Below, one piece after another: positions 23,827 through 36,602 of a stretch of DNA of 64,000 nt. The DNA is from Isoperla grammatica (lineage: Eukaryota; Arthropoda; Insecta; Plecoptera; Perlodidae). The first letter of the stretch is position 1. Every line of letters starts with the position of its first letter. Location: the NCBI GenBank assembly GCA_945910005.1, contig OX246741.1, positions 40,907,180-40,971,179 of the forward strand. Reading direction: 5' to 3'. A program made the translations under genes and the position numbers. Under the pieces are notes generated by a model. It made no database searches. It was not told the origin of the DNA and saw only the letters and a program-made list of their open reading frames with translations.

Positions 23827-24784
23827 TTTTTTTTTTTTTTTTTTTTTATTCACTAAATCGTTAATCTTTAACACGCCACCCGCGCTTTCGCGCATATGCG
23901 TGTCTTGGTCTCTTTACATATTACATTGTTACACTTACTTAACATGTTTACATTTACATTTTCCAATTTACATTTATACATTTCAAAGTTACATTTATAC
24001 CTTAAACAATTATATTTATAATTAACATTTAACTTTACATTTAATTTACATATAAACATTTAAGTTATCGATGTACTCGAGCTAGGATGCCCTAAGTTGG
24101 GCTATTTTCCTTTCTCCCAAATGCCAGGTTTCTTCTTATGTTTACGATCCTCATCCTCTTATATCCTCTTCTTAGTTTCTTTTTCATCTTTTTACATTTT
24201 CTACCTCTTATCCCTTTTCGTTCTCTTTAATGTTTCTTTTTCGCCTTTCTTTCTTTCTTTCTTTCATCAACCTCTCTGTTTTCTCACCTGTGTTGCTTTC
24301 TTGACTACCTCCTCTCCCTATCGAGCTGAGGATATTGTTTCTTTCCTTACTGCTCTAACTCTTTTTTGAAGCCTTGCTCCTCACAAATTTTTCTTAGAGC
24401 TTAGGTTCTTCTTGTTCTTCTTGACAACTAAAAAGCCGTGCTCCTTGTTGGTTTTCCTTAGTACTTGAGTTCTTCTTCCTCTTCTTGACGACTAGAAAGC
24501 CTCGCTCTTCATTGTCTTCCTTGGTACTTGAGTTCTTCTACTTCTTCTCGACGACGACAAGTGGAAAGCCTTAACCTCGTTGGTTTCTTCAGTACACGAA
24601 TTCTTCTTCTTCTTCTTCTGCTTCTTCTTCTTCTACTTCTTCTTCTTGACGACTGGAAGGCCTTGCTCCATGTGGGTTTTCCTTGGTACTTGTGTTCTTG
24701 AATTCTTCTTCTTCTTCTTGACGACTAGAAGACCTTGCTCCTTGTAGGTTTTTCTTGGTACTTGAGTTCTTGAGTTCTTCTTAA
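23827..24784 (-). mobile_element. Insertion with terminal poly(T) inside the 69-bp array
   Basis: About 960 bp interrupts the array. At its left edge is a T tract of about 24 bases followed by ttattcac, i.e. on the minus strand AATAAA immediately before poly(A), as at the 3' end of a retroposed transcript. The body is pyrimidine-rich. From about 24370 it holds 5-6 degenerate repeats of about 80 bp (cttgacgactagaaagcctt, ...). No reverse transcriptase or clear target duplication was found; about four bases of the array unit are missing at the junction. Confidence 0.55.
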
Positions 24785-26996
24785 CAATTAGCTAGCCCCA
24801 ATGCGACCTCAGATCCTTATCTACTGCCTCTCATACACACTGTTGCAGTGGAACAATTAGCTAGCCCCAATGCGACCTCAGATCCTTATCTACTGCCTCT
24901 CATACACACTGTTGCAGTGGAACAATTAGCTAGCCCCAATGCGACCTCAGATCCTTATCTACTGCCCCGCATACACACTGTTGCAGTGGAACAATTAGCT
25001 AGCCCCAATGCGACCTCAGATCCTTATCTACTGCCTCTCATACACACTGTTGCAGTGGAACAATTAGCTAGCCCCAATGCGACCTCAGATCCTTATCTAC
25101 TGCCTCTCATACACACTGTTGCAGTGGAACAATTAGCTAGCCCCAATGCGACCTCAGATCCTTATCTACTGCCTCTCATACACACTGTTGCAGTGGAACA
25201 ATTAGCTAGCCCCAATGCGACCTCAGATCCTTATCTACTGCCTCGCATACACACTGTTGAAGTGGAACAATTAGCTAGCCCCAATGCGACCTTGGATCCT
25301 TATCTACTGCCTCTCATACACACTGTTGCAGTGGAACAATTAGCTAGCCCCAATGCGACCTCAGATCCTTATCTACTGCCTCGCATACACACTGTTGCAG
25401 TGGAACAATTAGCTAGCCCCAATGCGACCTCAGATCCTTATCTACTGCCTCTCATACACACTGTTGCAGTGGAACAATTAGCTAGCCCCAATGCGACCTC
25501 AGATCCTTATCTACTGCCTCTCATACACACTGTTGCAGTGAAACAATTAGCTAGCCCCAATGCGACCTCAGATCCTTGTCTACTGCCTCTCATAGGCTAC
25601 ACACTGTTGCAGTGAAACAATTAGCTAGCCCCAATGCGACCTCAGATCCTTGTCTACTGCCTCTCATAGGCTACACACTGTTGCAGTGGAACAATTAGCT
25701 AGCCCCAATGCGACCTCAGATCCTTATCTACTGCCACTCATACACACTGTTGCAGTGGAACAATTAGCAAGCCCCAATGCGACCTCAGATCCTTATCTAC
25801 TGCCTCTCATACACACTGTTGCAGTGGAACAATTAGCTAGCCCCAATGCGACCTCAGATCCTTATCTACTGCCTCTCATACACACTGTTGCAGTGGAACA
25901 ATTAGCTAGCCCCAATGCGACCTCAGATCCTTATCTACTGCCTCTCATACACACTGTTGCAGTGGAACAATTAGCTAGCCCCAATGCGACCTCAGATCCT
26001 TATCTACTGCCTCTCATACACACTGTTGCAGTGGAACAATTAGCTAGCCCCAATGCGACCTCAGATCCTTATCTACTGCCTCTCATACACACTGTTGCAG
26101 TGGAACAATTAGCTAGCCCCAATGCGACCTCAGATCCTTATCTACTGCCTCTCATGCACACTGTTGCAGTGGAACAATTAGCTAGCCCCAATGCGACCTC
26201 AGATCCTTATCTACTGCCTCTCATACACACTGTTGCAGTGGAACAATTAGCTAGCCCCAATGCGACTTTAGATCCTTATCTACTGCCTCTCATACACACT
26301 GTTGCAGTGGAACAATTAGCTAGCCCCAATGCGACCTCAGATCCTTATCTACTGCCTCTCATACACACTGTTGCAGTGGAACAATTAGCTAGCCCTAATG
26401 CGACCTCAGATCCTTATCTACTGCCTCTCATACACACTGTTGCAGTGGAACAATTAGCTAGCCCCTATGCGACCTCAGATCCTTATCTACTGCCCCGCAT
26501 ACACACTGTTGCAGTGGAACAATAAGCTAGCCCCAATGCGACCTCAGATCCTTATCTACTGCCTCTCATACACACTGTTGCAGTGGAACAATTAGCTAGC
26601 CCCAATGCGACCTCAGATCCTTATCTACTGCCTCTCATGCACACTGTTGCAGTGGAACAATTAGCTAGCCCCAATGCGACCTCAGATCCTTATCTACTGC
26701 CTCTCATACACACTGTTGCAGTGGAACAATTAGCTAGCCCCAATGCGACCTCAGATCCTTATCTACTGCCTCTCATACACACTGTTGCAGTGGAACAATT
26801 AGCTAGCCCCAATGCGACCTCAGATCCTTATCTACTGCCTCTCATACACACTGTTGCAGTGGAACAATTAGCTAGCCCCAATGCGACCTCAGATCCTTAT
26901 CTACTGCCTCTCATACACACTGTTGCAGTGGAACAATTAGCTAGCCCCAATGCGACCTCAGATCCTTATCTGCTGCCTCTCATACACACTGTTGCA
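24785..26996. repeat. 69-bp minisatellite, right block
   Basis: About 32 further units of the same 69-bp repeat, highly homogeneous, with minor variants (ctctcatac or cccgcatac; two 75-bp units at about 25600 and 25670). Confidence 0.97.
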
Positions 26997-27100
26997 ACGA
27001 AAATCAGCAGATTCCTGGCCTTCTTTCACACATTCGTCAACGTATCTTATGCACAAGCGTCGTTAGTCACGCCCGGTTTGTTAGGAATTTTCAGGTATTC
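26997..27100 (+). repeat. Conserved tail after the 69-bp array
   Basis: aaaatcagcagattcctggc and the following bases (to gcacaagcgtcg...cacgccc) match the sequence following the 75-bp array (53468 onward) and the unexpanded copy at 54840 onward. This is the shared 3' part of one repeat family. Confidence 0.75.
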
Positions 27101-28807
27101 AACCCAAGGTCATAAATGAGTCCCATTGGACCTGTTTCATGTGGACTAGAGGAGTAGGCTATTAAGTTGGTACTGTTGGACTCAGCTGTTTCGGAAGTGT
27201 TCGAAATGTGCCAAGGCAAATCTCATGCCGCGATGAAATGGGGGAAACTTAGAGAAGTCCTTGCGCCACTAGCGGGATTTAATGAATCTAAAACCGACCA
27301 TATAGAACACCACCTTTGTGAATAAACAATTATTATTATTATTATTATTATTGTAGACACTTTATTTTATAATAATAACACAATAAGATCTCGGATAAAA
27401 CATGTTTGATTTGATTGCATGTGCCATACAATATACTGTACGGAATCCATTGTGTTTAGTTGTAACTGATTATAGAGCAGACAACGTCACAGCCGTAACA
27501 AGGGCCCATCTCCCGTTAGCCCAACCGTAGAACTAGTCCCCTCCACGCACAGTTGGCTGGCCCGATTCATACGTAATAATCCCAGTGTTATTTTAATCGC
27601 AAGATTTATTGGGATGAGGTCTTAACCTCGGATCACGACGCGTCACAAAGTCTACGTAACACGACAGTCGCGCCCTCAGTCGTGGCGGTAATTAAATTAA
27701 CTACCTGGCCAGTGATTTGCTCGCCCGCCGCCACGAATTGTGTGGCCGTTATTCATTAAACATCACACCGCTACGCTGCGCTCGTGTCGTTATGTTTTCA
27801 AACGCGGTAAACACTGGGTTTTAGATTTTAGATTTCACGAGCTGATACGGTACGTGAACACAGAATAGATGCTCAGTTCTGCAGAGATTTATCCGCTGGT
27901 TTTCTTGACACACTCATTATTAACTCATGAGTTGCCTACAAGTCGATGTGTTTGCTGCTAGTTGTAAACTGACAAAAAAGGTATCGAAGTATGGAGGTAA
28001 TTTTGTGATACTTTTTGAATATGAAGACTCAAACTTACACATAGATATAGCGCTGCTAAGCAACTACCCCCTTATAGCGCCATTGATGACTTGACAATTA
28101 AACAACAACGAACAATTGACAGCTGAACTTCTCCTCATAGCAGTTTATTTTCTTGCCACCAGAATGCATCTAGTCTATATTGAGTGGTCAAGGAGTTTAA
28201 CCCACGATAAGATAAATCGCTTTGAAGGAGGGCATTTTTGATTTGTAGCCTTTTCTGGACCAAGGCCCAGATCTTAGCCTTCAAAATAAGATATAACAAC
28301 AAAGCAAGAATGGCTGATTATTTTGCCATATAAACTATCAGCTTTCAATGTTATAAAGCACTGCCCAAAATGTTTATAGCATGATAAGGTAGAAACGTAA
28401 AGAAACTAGTTTCATAATCTGCATCGCTCAAGTATAATATAGGCCTAACTACAATTGTCGGCATCGTGATTGTAATCAGGATTCGTATCGCGATCATACA
28501 TTATCTCATGCTAAATCATTACGACATTACGATTTAATTGTGAACGGCGCCATAAGAACTAAGTTGACGTTTTCACAATTTCTGGATAGCGATTTCAATC
28601 CCGACACCGACAATTGTGGTTGAGGCTAAGCTGTTAAAAATAGTGGGAATGCTAAGCATACGAGTTTGTATATTGTATTTTATTTAATATTCTACACAAG
28701 CTTGTCAAGGAACAAATTAACATACACAAACATCATGTTTTAGTATAATTATATCTCTAATGGAGACCCACGTTTCGAATATTTTAATCAATCTTCGAGT
28801 CGGACAG
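27101..28807. other. Unique sequence, no supported gene
   Basis: Includes an (ATT)n stretch at 27330-27353 and a somewhat GC-richer segment (27480-27790) with no open frame of note. Confidence 0.5.
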
Positions 28808-31093
28808 ACACAATGAAGACTCACTCCTCGCCTCTTGACTACATCAAGATTATGTATGAAGACTCACTCCTCGCCTCTAGACTACATCAAGATTATGTAT
28901 GAAGACTCACTCCTCGCCTCTAGACTACATCAAGATTATGTATGTAGACTCACTCCTCGCCTCTTGACTACATCAAGATTATGTATGAAGACTCACTCCT
29001 CGCCTCTAGACTACATCAAGATTATGTATGTAGACTCACTCCTCGCCTCTAGACTACATCAAGATTATGTATGAAGACTCACTCCTCGCCTCTAGACTAC
29101 ATCAAGATTATGTATGTAGACTCACTCCTCGCCTCTAGACTACATCAAGATTATGTATGAAGACTCACTCCTCGCCTCTAGACTACATCAAGATTATGTA
29201 TGTAGACTCACTCCTCGCCTCTTGACTACATCAAGATTATGTATGTAGACTCACTCCTCGCCTCTTGACTACATCAAGATTATGTATGTAGACTCACTCC
29301 TCGCCTCTTGACTACATCAAGATTATGTATGTAGACTCACTCCTCGCCTCTTGACTACATCAAGATTATGTATGAAGACTCACTCCTCGCCTCTTGACTA
29401 CACCAAGATTATGTATGAAGACTCACTCCTCGCCTCTTGACTACATCAAGATTATGTATGTAGACTCACTCCTCGCCTCTTGACTACATCAAGATTATGT
29501 ATGTAGACTCACTCCCCGCCTCTTGACTACATCAAGATTATGTATGTAGACTCACTCCTCGCCTCTTGACTACATCAAGATTATGTATGTAGACTCACTC
29601 CTCGCCTCTTGACTACATCAAGATGATGTATGAAGACTCACTCCTCGCCTCTAGACTACATCAAGATTATGTATGTAGACTCACTCCTCGCCTCTAGACT
29701 ACATCAAGATTATGTATGAAGACTCACTCCTCGCCTCTAGACTACATCAAGATTATGTATGAAGACTCACTCCTCGCCTCTAGACTACATCAAGATTATG
29801 TATGAAGATTCACTCCTCGCCTCTAGACTACATCAAGATTATGTATGAAGACTCACTCCTCGCCTCTTGACTACATCAAGATTATGTATGTAGACTCACT
29901 CCTCGCCTCTTGACTACATCAAGATTATGTATGTAGACTCACTCCTCGCCTCTTGACTACATCAAGATTATGTATGAAGACTCACTCCTCGCCTCTAGAC
30001 TACATCAAGATTATGTATGAAGACTCACTCCTCGCCTCTAGACTACATCAAGATTATGTATGTAGACTCACTCCTCGCCTCTAGACTACATCAAGATTAT
30101 GTATGAAGATTCACTCCTCGCCTCTAGACTACATCAAGATTATGTATGAAGACTCACTCCTCGCCTCTAGACTACATCAAGATTATGTATGTAGACTCAC
30201 TCCTCACCTCTTGACTACATCAAGATTATGTATGAAGACTCACTCCTCACCTCTTGACTACATCAAGATTATGTATGAAGACTCACTCCTCGCCTCTTGA
30301 CTACATCAAGATTATGTATGAAGACTCACTCCTCGCCTCTTGACTACATCAAGATTATGTATGAAGACTCACTCCTCGCCTCTTGACTACATCAAGATTA
30401 TGTATGTAGACTCACTCCTCGCCTCTAGACTACATCAAGATTATGTATGAAGACTCACTCCTCGCCTCTTGACTACATCAAGATTATGTATGAAGACTCA
30501 CTCCTCGCCTCTTGACTACATCAAGATTATGTATGAAGACTCACTCCTCGCCTCTTGACTACATCAAGATTATGTATGTAGACTCACTCCTCGCCTCTAG
30601 ACTACATCAAGATAATGTATGAAGACTCACTCCTCGCCTCTTGACTACATCAAGATTATGTATGTAGACTCACTCCTCGCCTCTAGACTACATCAAGATT
30701 ATGTATGAAGACTCACTCCTCGCCTCTTGGCTACATCAAGATTATGTATGAAGACTCACTCCTCACCTCTAGACTACATCAAGATTATGTATGAAGACTC
30801 ACTCCTCGCCTCTAGACTACATCAAGATTATGTATGAAGACTCACTCCTCGCCTCTAGACTACATCAAGATTATGTATGAAGACTCACTCCTCGCCTCTT
30901 GACTACATCAAGATTATGTATGTAGACTCACTCCTCGCCTCTTGACTACATCAAGATTATGTATGAAGACTCACTCCTCGCCTCTAGACTACATCAAGAT
31001 TATGTATGAAGACTCACTCCTCGCCTCTAGACTACATCAAGATTATGTATGAAGACTCACTCCTCACCTCTAGACTACATCAAGATTATGTAT
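28808..31093. repeat. 43-bp minisatellite
   Basis: About 53 copies of a 43-bp unit (gaagactcactcctcgcctc, tagactacatcaagattatg, tat). Two sites are biallelic: gaagac/gtagac and tagac/ttgac. These combine into four unit types in runs. Occasional single-base variants (ctcacc, gatgatg, attcac) mark local duplications. Confidence 0.98.
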
Positions 31094-32707
31094 TCCTTGA
31101 TTGTAGTGTTTAGCGCCATGTTCTGTTAACACATTAATCTGCATGGTAGTAACAACTACTTACATACAACACTACAAACAACACTATACTTACAACACTT
31201 ACAACACTATACCTTATACACTTACCTTAACCTTAACACTTATAACACTTATACTTACAACACTAACTTACATTTTAAGGTTTTGTTGTTCCAAACGAAG
31301 TGAAGGAATTAATATATTAACTACACCTTCACAAAGTTATACCTGTATGTGTTTATTTTGTATTTCTAGGTTGCTTTAAAACATTACATACATTGCGTTA
31401 CATTTTACTGAATACAATATATAAAATTATTGATGAATTTTATTTCAATATAACTATAAGAACTAAACAAAACTAAGCCTAATAATACTATTGTTGTTGT
31501 ATAACTGGAGTTCCAGGAACGGGTCGCTCGAACTCTTACATTAGCTTATATTTTCAATCCGGAACAGAAAGCGAAAAACTCATTTAATATTATTTAGGAA
31601 ATTGCACTCCTTTGTACTCCAAAACAATTATCAGATGATCACATTGCTCAACATTCATTCAGTCTCTACTATACATTAATCTTCTAATCCTCTATGCCCG
31701 CTGCTGTCAATATAAGCTTTGCACCCTACTTAACTCTGTTTAATACCTTATCTTATACAAATTAATTTGTGAAGTTTTAAAATCGTAACCCAAACATTAT
31801 ATCATCATAATTTAACTAATCACTAAGCGACTTCTAATTATTTATAATATACGCTTTAGTTGGTAATGAGATGCTGTGCCAAAATACTATCTAACGAAGT
31901 TCTTTACCTTTACATTTTAGTATTAAAGTACTGTCGAAATAAATTTTATCTTCCTTACACGACAAAAAAAAGAATGTTTATTTTATTCGAAGGATAATTT
32001 ATAAGAAAGTAAAGCTGAGTTTCCTTCAATGTAATAAAAATAAAAATAATCAGAGATGCAGATAATTTAATATTGCAACTACGTAATCAGTAACTATCTA
32101 AAATATCGTCATCATCATTAGTAATCAAGACGATCTTACATAAACAATTCTCTATCCACTCTCCAAAGAAACTACTGCAGTAATATGTTGCCGTCATATC
32201 ACATCACCTGTATGCTAATTCGTCTCTTGTTAATCACCACACTAATTTGGCATTACATTAATAATATCAAATTTACATAATTTAATTAAACAAATGCTTT
32301 TAAACGATGCTCCAGCTGATCTCGTAACCGACTTTTACCCTTTGATTAATCACACCACTTCTGATATTAATAACAACATTAATTTGTTACTCAAATCGTA
32401 GACACCCATTCTTAGATGAATGATGTTGATGTTAATAACAATCTTTTAGATTTCACCCCCCACCATAACTCACTCAGTTGAAGAAGTCTGTCAGTTAAAG
32501 GTGAGCTTAAGCCTTTATTACAGAGCAACAAAGATAGGAACACTACTAAAGCTAAATAATAGCTACATCTTAAATACACGGTAATAAATCCGAGCAAGCG
32601 CTCTCACTGGTATCACGGTTTTGACCCTGGCTATTAAACTTGGAACTAATTGATTTGATAATAAGTACCGCTAAACATCGATCTATAGCGAGGTAATTGA
32701 TATCAAG
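31094..32707. other. Unique AT-rich sequence, no gene
   Basis: Starts with low-complexity acaacactt-rich DNA (31150-31270), then ordinary AT-rich sequence with no supported gene. Confidence 0.6.
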
Positions 32708-35154
32708 GGTTCATGAGCCTCATTTAGGCTGGTTCAGTGTTGTAATGGTTGGGTACTACGTCACACCTTGAGGGTCCAGGCTGCCTTGATCTCTGGAGGG
32801 AGACTCCAGGTTCATGAGCCTCATAAAGGCTGGTTAAGTGTTGTAATGGGTGGGTACTACGTCACACCTTGAGAGCCCTGGCTGCCTTGATCTCTGGAGG
32901 GAGACTCCAGGTTCATGAGCCTCATTTAGGCTGGTTAAGTGTTGTAATGGGTGGGTACTACGTCACACCTTGAGGGTCCAGCCTGCCTTGATCTCTGGAG
33001 GGAGACTCCAGGTTCATGAGCCTCATTTAGGCTGGTTAAGTGTTGTAAAGGGTGGGTACTACGTCACACCTTGAGGGTCCAGGCTGCCTTGATCTCTGGA
33101 GGGAGACTCCAGGTTCATGAGCCTCATTTAGGCTGGTTAAGTGTTGTAAAGGGTGGGTACTACGTCACACCTTGAGGGTCCAGGCTGCCTTGATCTCTGG
33201 AGGGAGACTCCAGGTTCATGAGCCTCATTTAGGCTGGTTCAGTGTTGTAATGGGTGCGTACTACGTCACACCTTGAGGGTCCAGGCTGCCTTGATCCCTG
33301 GAGGGATACTCCAGGTTCATGAGCCTCATTTAGGCTGGTTAGGTGTTGTAATGGGTGGGTACTACGTCACACCTTGAGGGTCCAGGCTGCCTTGATCTCT
33401 GGAGGGAGACTCCAGGTTCATGAGCCTCATTTAGGCTGGTTCAGTGTTGTAATGGGTGGGTACTACGTCACACCTTGAGGGTCCAGCCTGCCTTGATCCC
33501 TGGAGGGAGACTCCAGGTTCATGAGCCTCATTTAGGCTAGTTAGGTGTTGTAATGGGTGGGTACTACGTCACACCTTGAGGGTCCAGGCTGCCTTGATCT
33601 CTGGAGGGAGACTCCAGGTTCATGAGCCTCAATTAGGCTGGTTAAGTGTTGTAATGGGTGGGTACTACGTCACACCTTGAGGGTCCAGGCTGCCTTGATC
33701 CCTGGGGCCTCATTCCTGTACATTTTTTAACTCTTCTTAACTCTCGCTAACCCCATGTTAAAATGACCCCGGGGTTAACACCTACCCAGGCTTCCCTGCA
33801 TAATTCGGAGGCAAATATGACCCTGTCTGATAGTAGGGTTAAGAAGAGTTATCTCAACAATACTTGGAAATGCCGCCATTTTGCCAATGCCCATGTGTGT
33901 AGTTTCACAAATGTCACATTTCAATTCTTAAATTGTGAATATCCACTTCATGGATACGTTACTGTATGTGTGTATTGCAGTTAACAAACAATTTTGTGTA
34001 TTTATAGTGCATTATGTACAACCTAGGTCTGTAAATAAGTAGTTTTATTGAGTGTTTTGTCGACATTTTGAGGTTATTGGACTGTTTTTGTTTGTTATTG
34101 TTTTTATTTCGTCTCGTTTTTTCAACAATGTCTTCCTTCGATCGGCGTCTCAATTGCTGACTCCTGATTGGCTATTGACTAACACCGGGGTTAAGTTTGC
34201 AAATGTACAGGAATGAGGCCCCTGGAGGGATACTCCAGGTTCATGAGCCTCATTTAGGCTGGTTAGGTGTTGTAATGGGTGGGTACTACGTCACACCTTG
34301 AGGGTCCAGGCTGCCTTGATCTCTGGAAGGAGACTCCAGGTTCATGGGTCTCATTTAGGCTGGTTCAGTGTTGTAATGGGTGGGTACTACGTCACACCTT
34401 GAGGGTCCAGCCTGCCTTGATCTCTGGAGGGAGACTCCAGGTTCATGGGTCTCATTTAGGCTGGTTCAGTGTTGTAATGGGTGGGTACTACGTCACACTT
34501 TGAGGGTCCAGGCTGCCTTGATCTCTGGAGGGAGACTCCAGGTTCATGGGTCTCATTTAGGCTGGTTCAGTGTTGTAATGGGTGGGTACTACGTCACACT
34601 TTGAGGGTCCAGGCTGCCTTGATCTCTGGAGGGAGACTCCAGGTTCATGAGCCTCATTTAGGCTGGTTCAGTGTTGTAATGGGTGGGTACTACGTCACAC
34701 TTTGAGGGTCCAGGCTGCCTTGATCTCTGGAGGGAGACTCCAGGTTCATGAGCCTCATTTAGGCTGGTTCAGTGTTGTAATGGGTGGGTACTACGTCACA
34801 CCTTGAGGGTCCAGGCTGCCTTGATCTCTGGAGGGAGACTCCAGGTTCATGAGCCTCATTTAGGCTGGTTCAGTGTTGTAATGGGTGGGTACTACGTCAC
34901 ACCTTGAGGGTCCAGGCTGCCTTGATCTCTGGAGGGAGACTCCAGGTTCATGAGCCTCATTTAGGCTGGTTAAGTGTTGTTATGGGTGGGTACTACGTCA
35001 CACCTTGAGGGTCCAGGCTGCCTTGATCTCTGGAGGGAGACTCCAGGTTCATGAGCCTCATTTAGGCTGGTTAAGTGTTGTTATGGGTGGGTACTACGTC
35101 ACACCTTGAGGGTCCAGGCTGCCTTGATCTCTGGAGGGAGACTCCAGGTTCATG
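32708..35154. repeat. 101-bp minisatellite interrupted by a MITE
   Basis: About 19 units of 101 bp (ggttcatgagcctcatttag ... ctggagggagactcca). Each contains ctacgtcaca, a CRE-like half site. The MITE at 33705-34221 splits one unit exactly. Units right of the insertion carry a local variant (catgggtctc). Confidence 0.97.
33705..34221. mobile_element. Harbinger-like MITE inserted in the 101-bp array
   Basis: The 517-bp element has inverted ends gggcctcattcctgtacatt (left) and its complement (right). A CTG direct repeat (33702-33704, 34222-34224) restores the array unit exactly when one copy is removed, so the boundaries are certain. A 3-bp CWG target and GGGCC termini fit the PIF/Harbinger superfamily (established for that group; assignment here is inference). 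Interior motifs ccggggttaac/accggggttaag are further inverted matches. No transposase. Confidence 0.88.
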
Positions 35155-35244
35155 ACACGGCCAGGTTAAAGATTGTGCGAGTATATGTTTCCTGTTGGTA
35201 TCTTTGAAATGCCATTTAAACTAATGTCTTTACAAAGACACGGG

Positions 35245-35245
<1 letters not shown>

Positions 35246-35286
<41 letters not shown>
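35246..35286. repeat. (AT)n microsatellite
   Basis: About 20 AT dinucleotides immediately left of a long hairpin. Confidence 0.97.
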
Positions 35287-35287
<1 letters not shown>

Positions 35288-35289
35288 AC

Positions 35290-35425
35290 TGTTGCAACTT
35301 TCTGGGGATTGTTGCCGCGAATAATGTACTAAAGAAGGAGGCACTGACTTACCCTTCCCTTCCTAAGTCAGTGCCTCCTTCTTTAGCACATTATTCGCGG
35401 CAACAATCCCCAGAAAGTTGCAACA
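35290..35425. repeat. 62-bp-arm near-perfect hairpin
   Basis: Arms 35290-35351 and 35364-35425 are reverse complements at 61 of 62 positions (one A/G difference near 35328), around the 12-base pyrimidine loop cccttcccttcc. The hairpin lies between two (AT)n tracts. Strong cruciform or foldback potential. Confidence 0.95.
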
Positions 35426-35455
35426 GGTACACATATGTCCGCGAAAACCTGAAAA

Positions 35456-35458
<3 letters not shown>

Positions 35459-35490
<32 letters not shown>
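35459..35490. repeat. (AT)n microsatellite
   Basis: The second AT tract, between the hairpin and the foldback element. Confidence 0.97.
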
Positions 35491-35493
<3 letters not shown>

Positions 35494-35521
35494 ATTTCTT
35501 AGATTTTGTTGGTTGCAAAAT

Positions 35522-35751
35522 GTATGGTTCGAAAACATTTTAACGGTAAACCCAATCCAACGTTTATTTTCACAAAATAAATGTCAACGTTTCGACGACG
35601 TGTAGAGTCGTCCTTTTCAAGACATACAAAAACAAATAGAAATCTTTTATTATCTTGAAAAGGATGACTCTACAAGTCGTCAAAACGTTGACATTTATTT
35701 TGTGAAAATAAACGTTGAATTGGGTTTACCGTTAAAATGTTTTCGTACTAT
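35522..35751. mobile_element. Foldback element, family A copy 2
   Basis: Arms of about 100 bp (35522-35623 and 35652-35751) match each other inversely and match the outer arms of the element at 15405-15776 (cgaaaacatttt, ggtaaacccaatccaac, cgacgactctac). The linker to the (AT)n tract is the same as in copy 1, in opposite orientation. Confidence 0.85.
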
Positions 35752-36602
35752 ATGTATCTTATTGATGAACATTTTCTGGGTTTCGTCACACGATATAAAA
35801 TGAGTAGGTGGTTTAAAAAAAAACACACACATAATATATATACCAACCTAAACATATATATTATATAACTGGAAATTAGCTCCTTGTAAAATATAATAAT
35901 TCCAAATCTCAGTTAATTTTGGATTTATTAATTTCTGATATCACTTTTCAAAAACCAACAATAAATTGGCAGTAAAAATGAAACTAAGTCTATCTTCAGA
36001 AGTTGGTACGGCAAAACAGGATAAATTCAATATGTAAATAATGCCAAACAAAACGGTTGGCCACCCTTGCGTCAAACAACTTTTTTGGTCTTCATTTAGC
36101 AAAGCCAAATCCCAACGATCGATAGTTCCCATGTTGCGTTCAGCTCAATTGCGAAACAAATTACAAAATGGCTTCCACTAAACGGACCAGACCAATCATG
36201 GGTCATTATTTGGTTCGGAAGTTGTAACGCTGCTAGTTTACCTCAATTGCAGCAAAAACCTCAACCTGGGAACTAGACTATAGACTATAGACTAGACAGA
36301 TCAGTCTATCCACTGTTGCACCATTCGCTGCATCGTAATCATCCAAACCTTACCTTCTGAAGCCAATGTTTCCTAATCGTGAGGACCTTCACGGAAAAGA
36401 AGTAACATTGCAGTACCAAGTCAAATTTGACTTGGCTTAACAAAACATAAGCACAAATTGGTCGAACCAATTGGTGGAAAGCGTAGCAAAGCGCTAAACT
36501 GACAGTGCCAATGTATTTCTATAGTTAACAAGCGTAACACATTCAGGTGTGCAAGTTGTAATACTAACCTTTAGACCGAACACTTTATTATAAAATGTCA
36601 GG
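35752..36602. other. Unique sequence, no gene seen
   Basis: Contains short palindromes (caagtcaaatttgacttg near 36418) and repeated agactatag near 36280. No supported gene. Confidence 0.5.

Noticed and set aside
24097..24369. 90-codon Phe/Ser/Leu-rich frame in the poly(T)-ended insertion
   Set aside because: Pyrimidine-rich low-complexity sequence, with no reverse-transcriptase or other motif.
24848..27119. Open frames of 178-291 codons with a 23-residue repeat
   Set aside because: They are the 69-bp minisatellite read in frame. They start and stop where units gain indels, and no splice or start context supports coding.
28808..31093. CRISPR-like array
   Set aside because: Direct repeats are adjacent with no unique spacers, and the genome is eukaryotic; it is a minisatellite.
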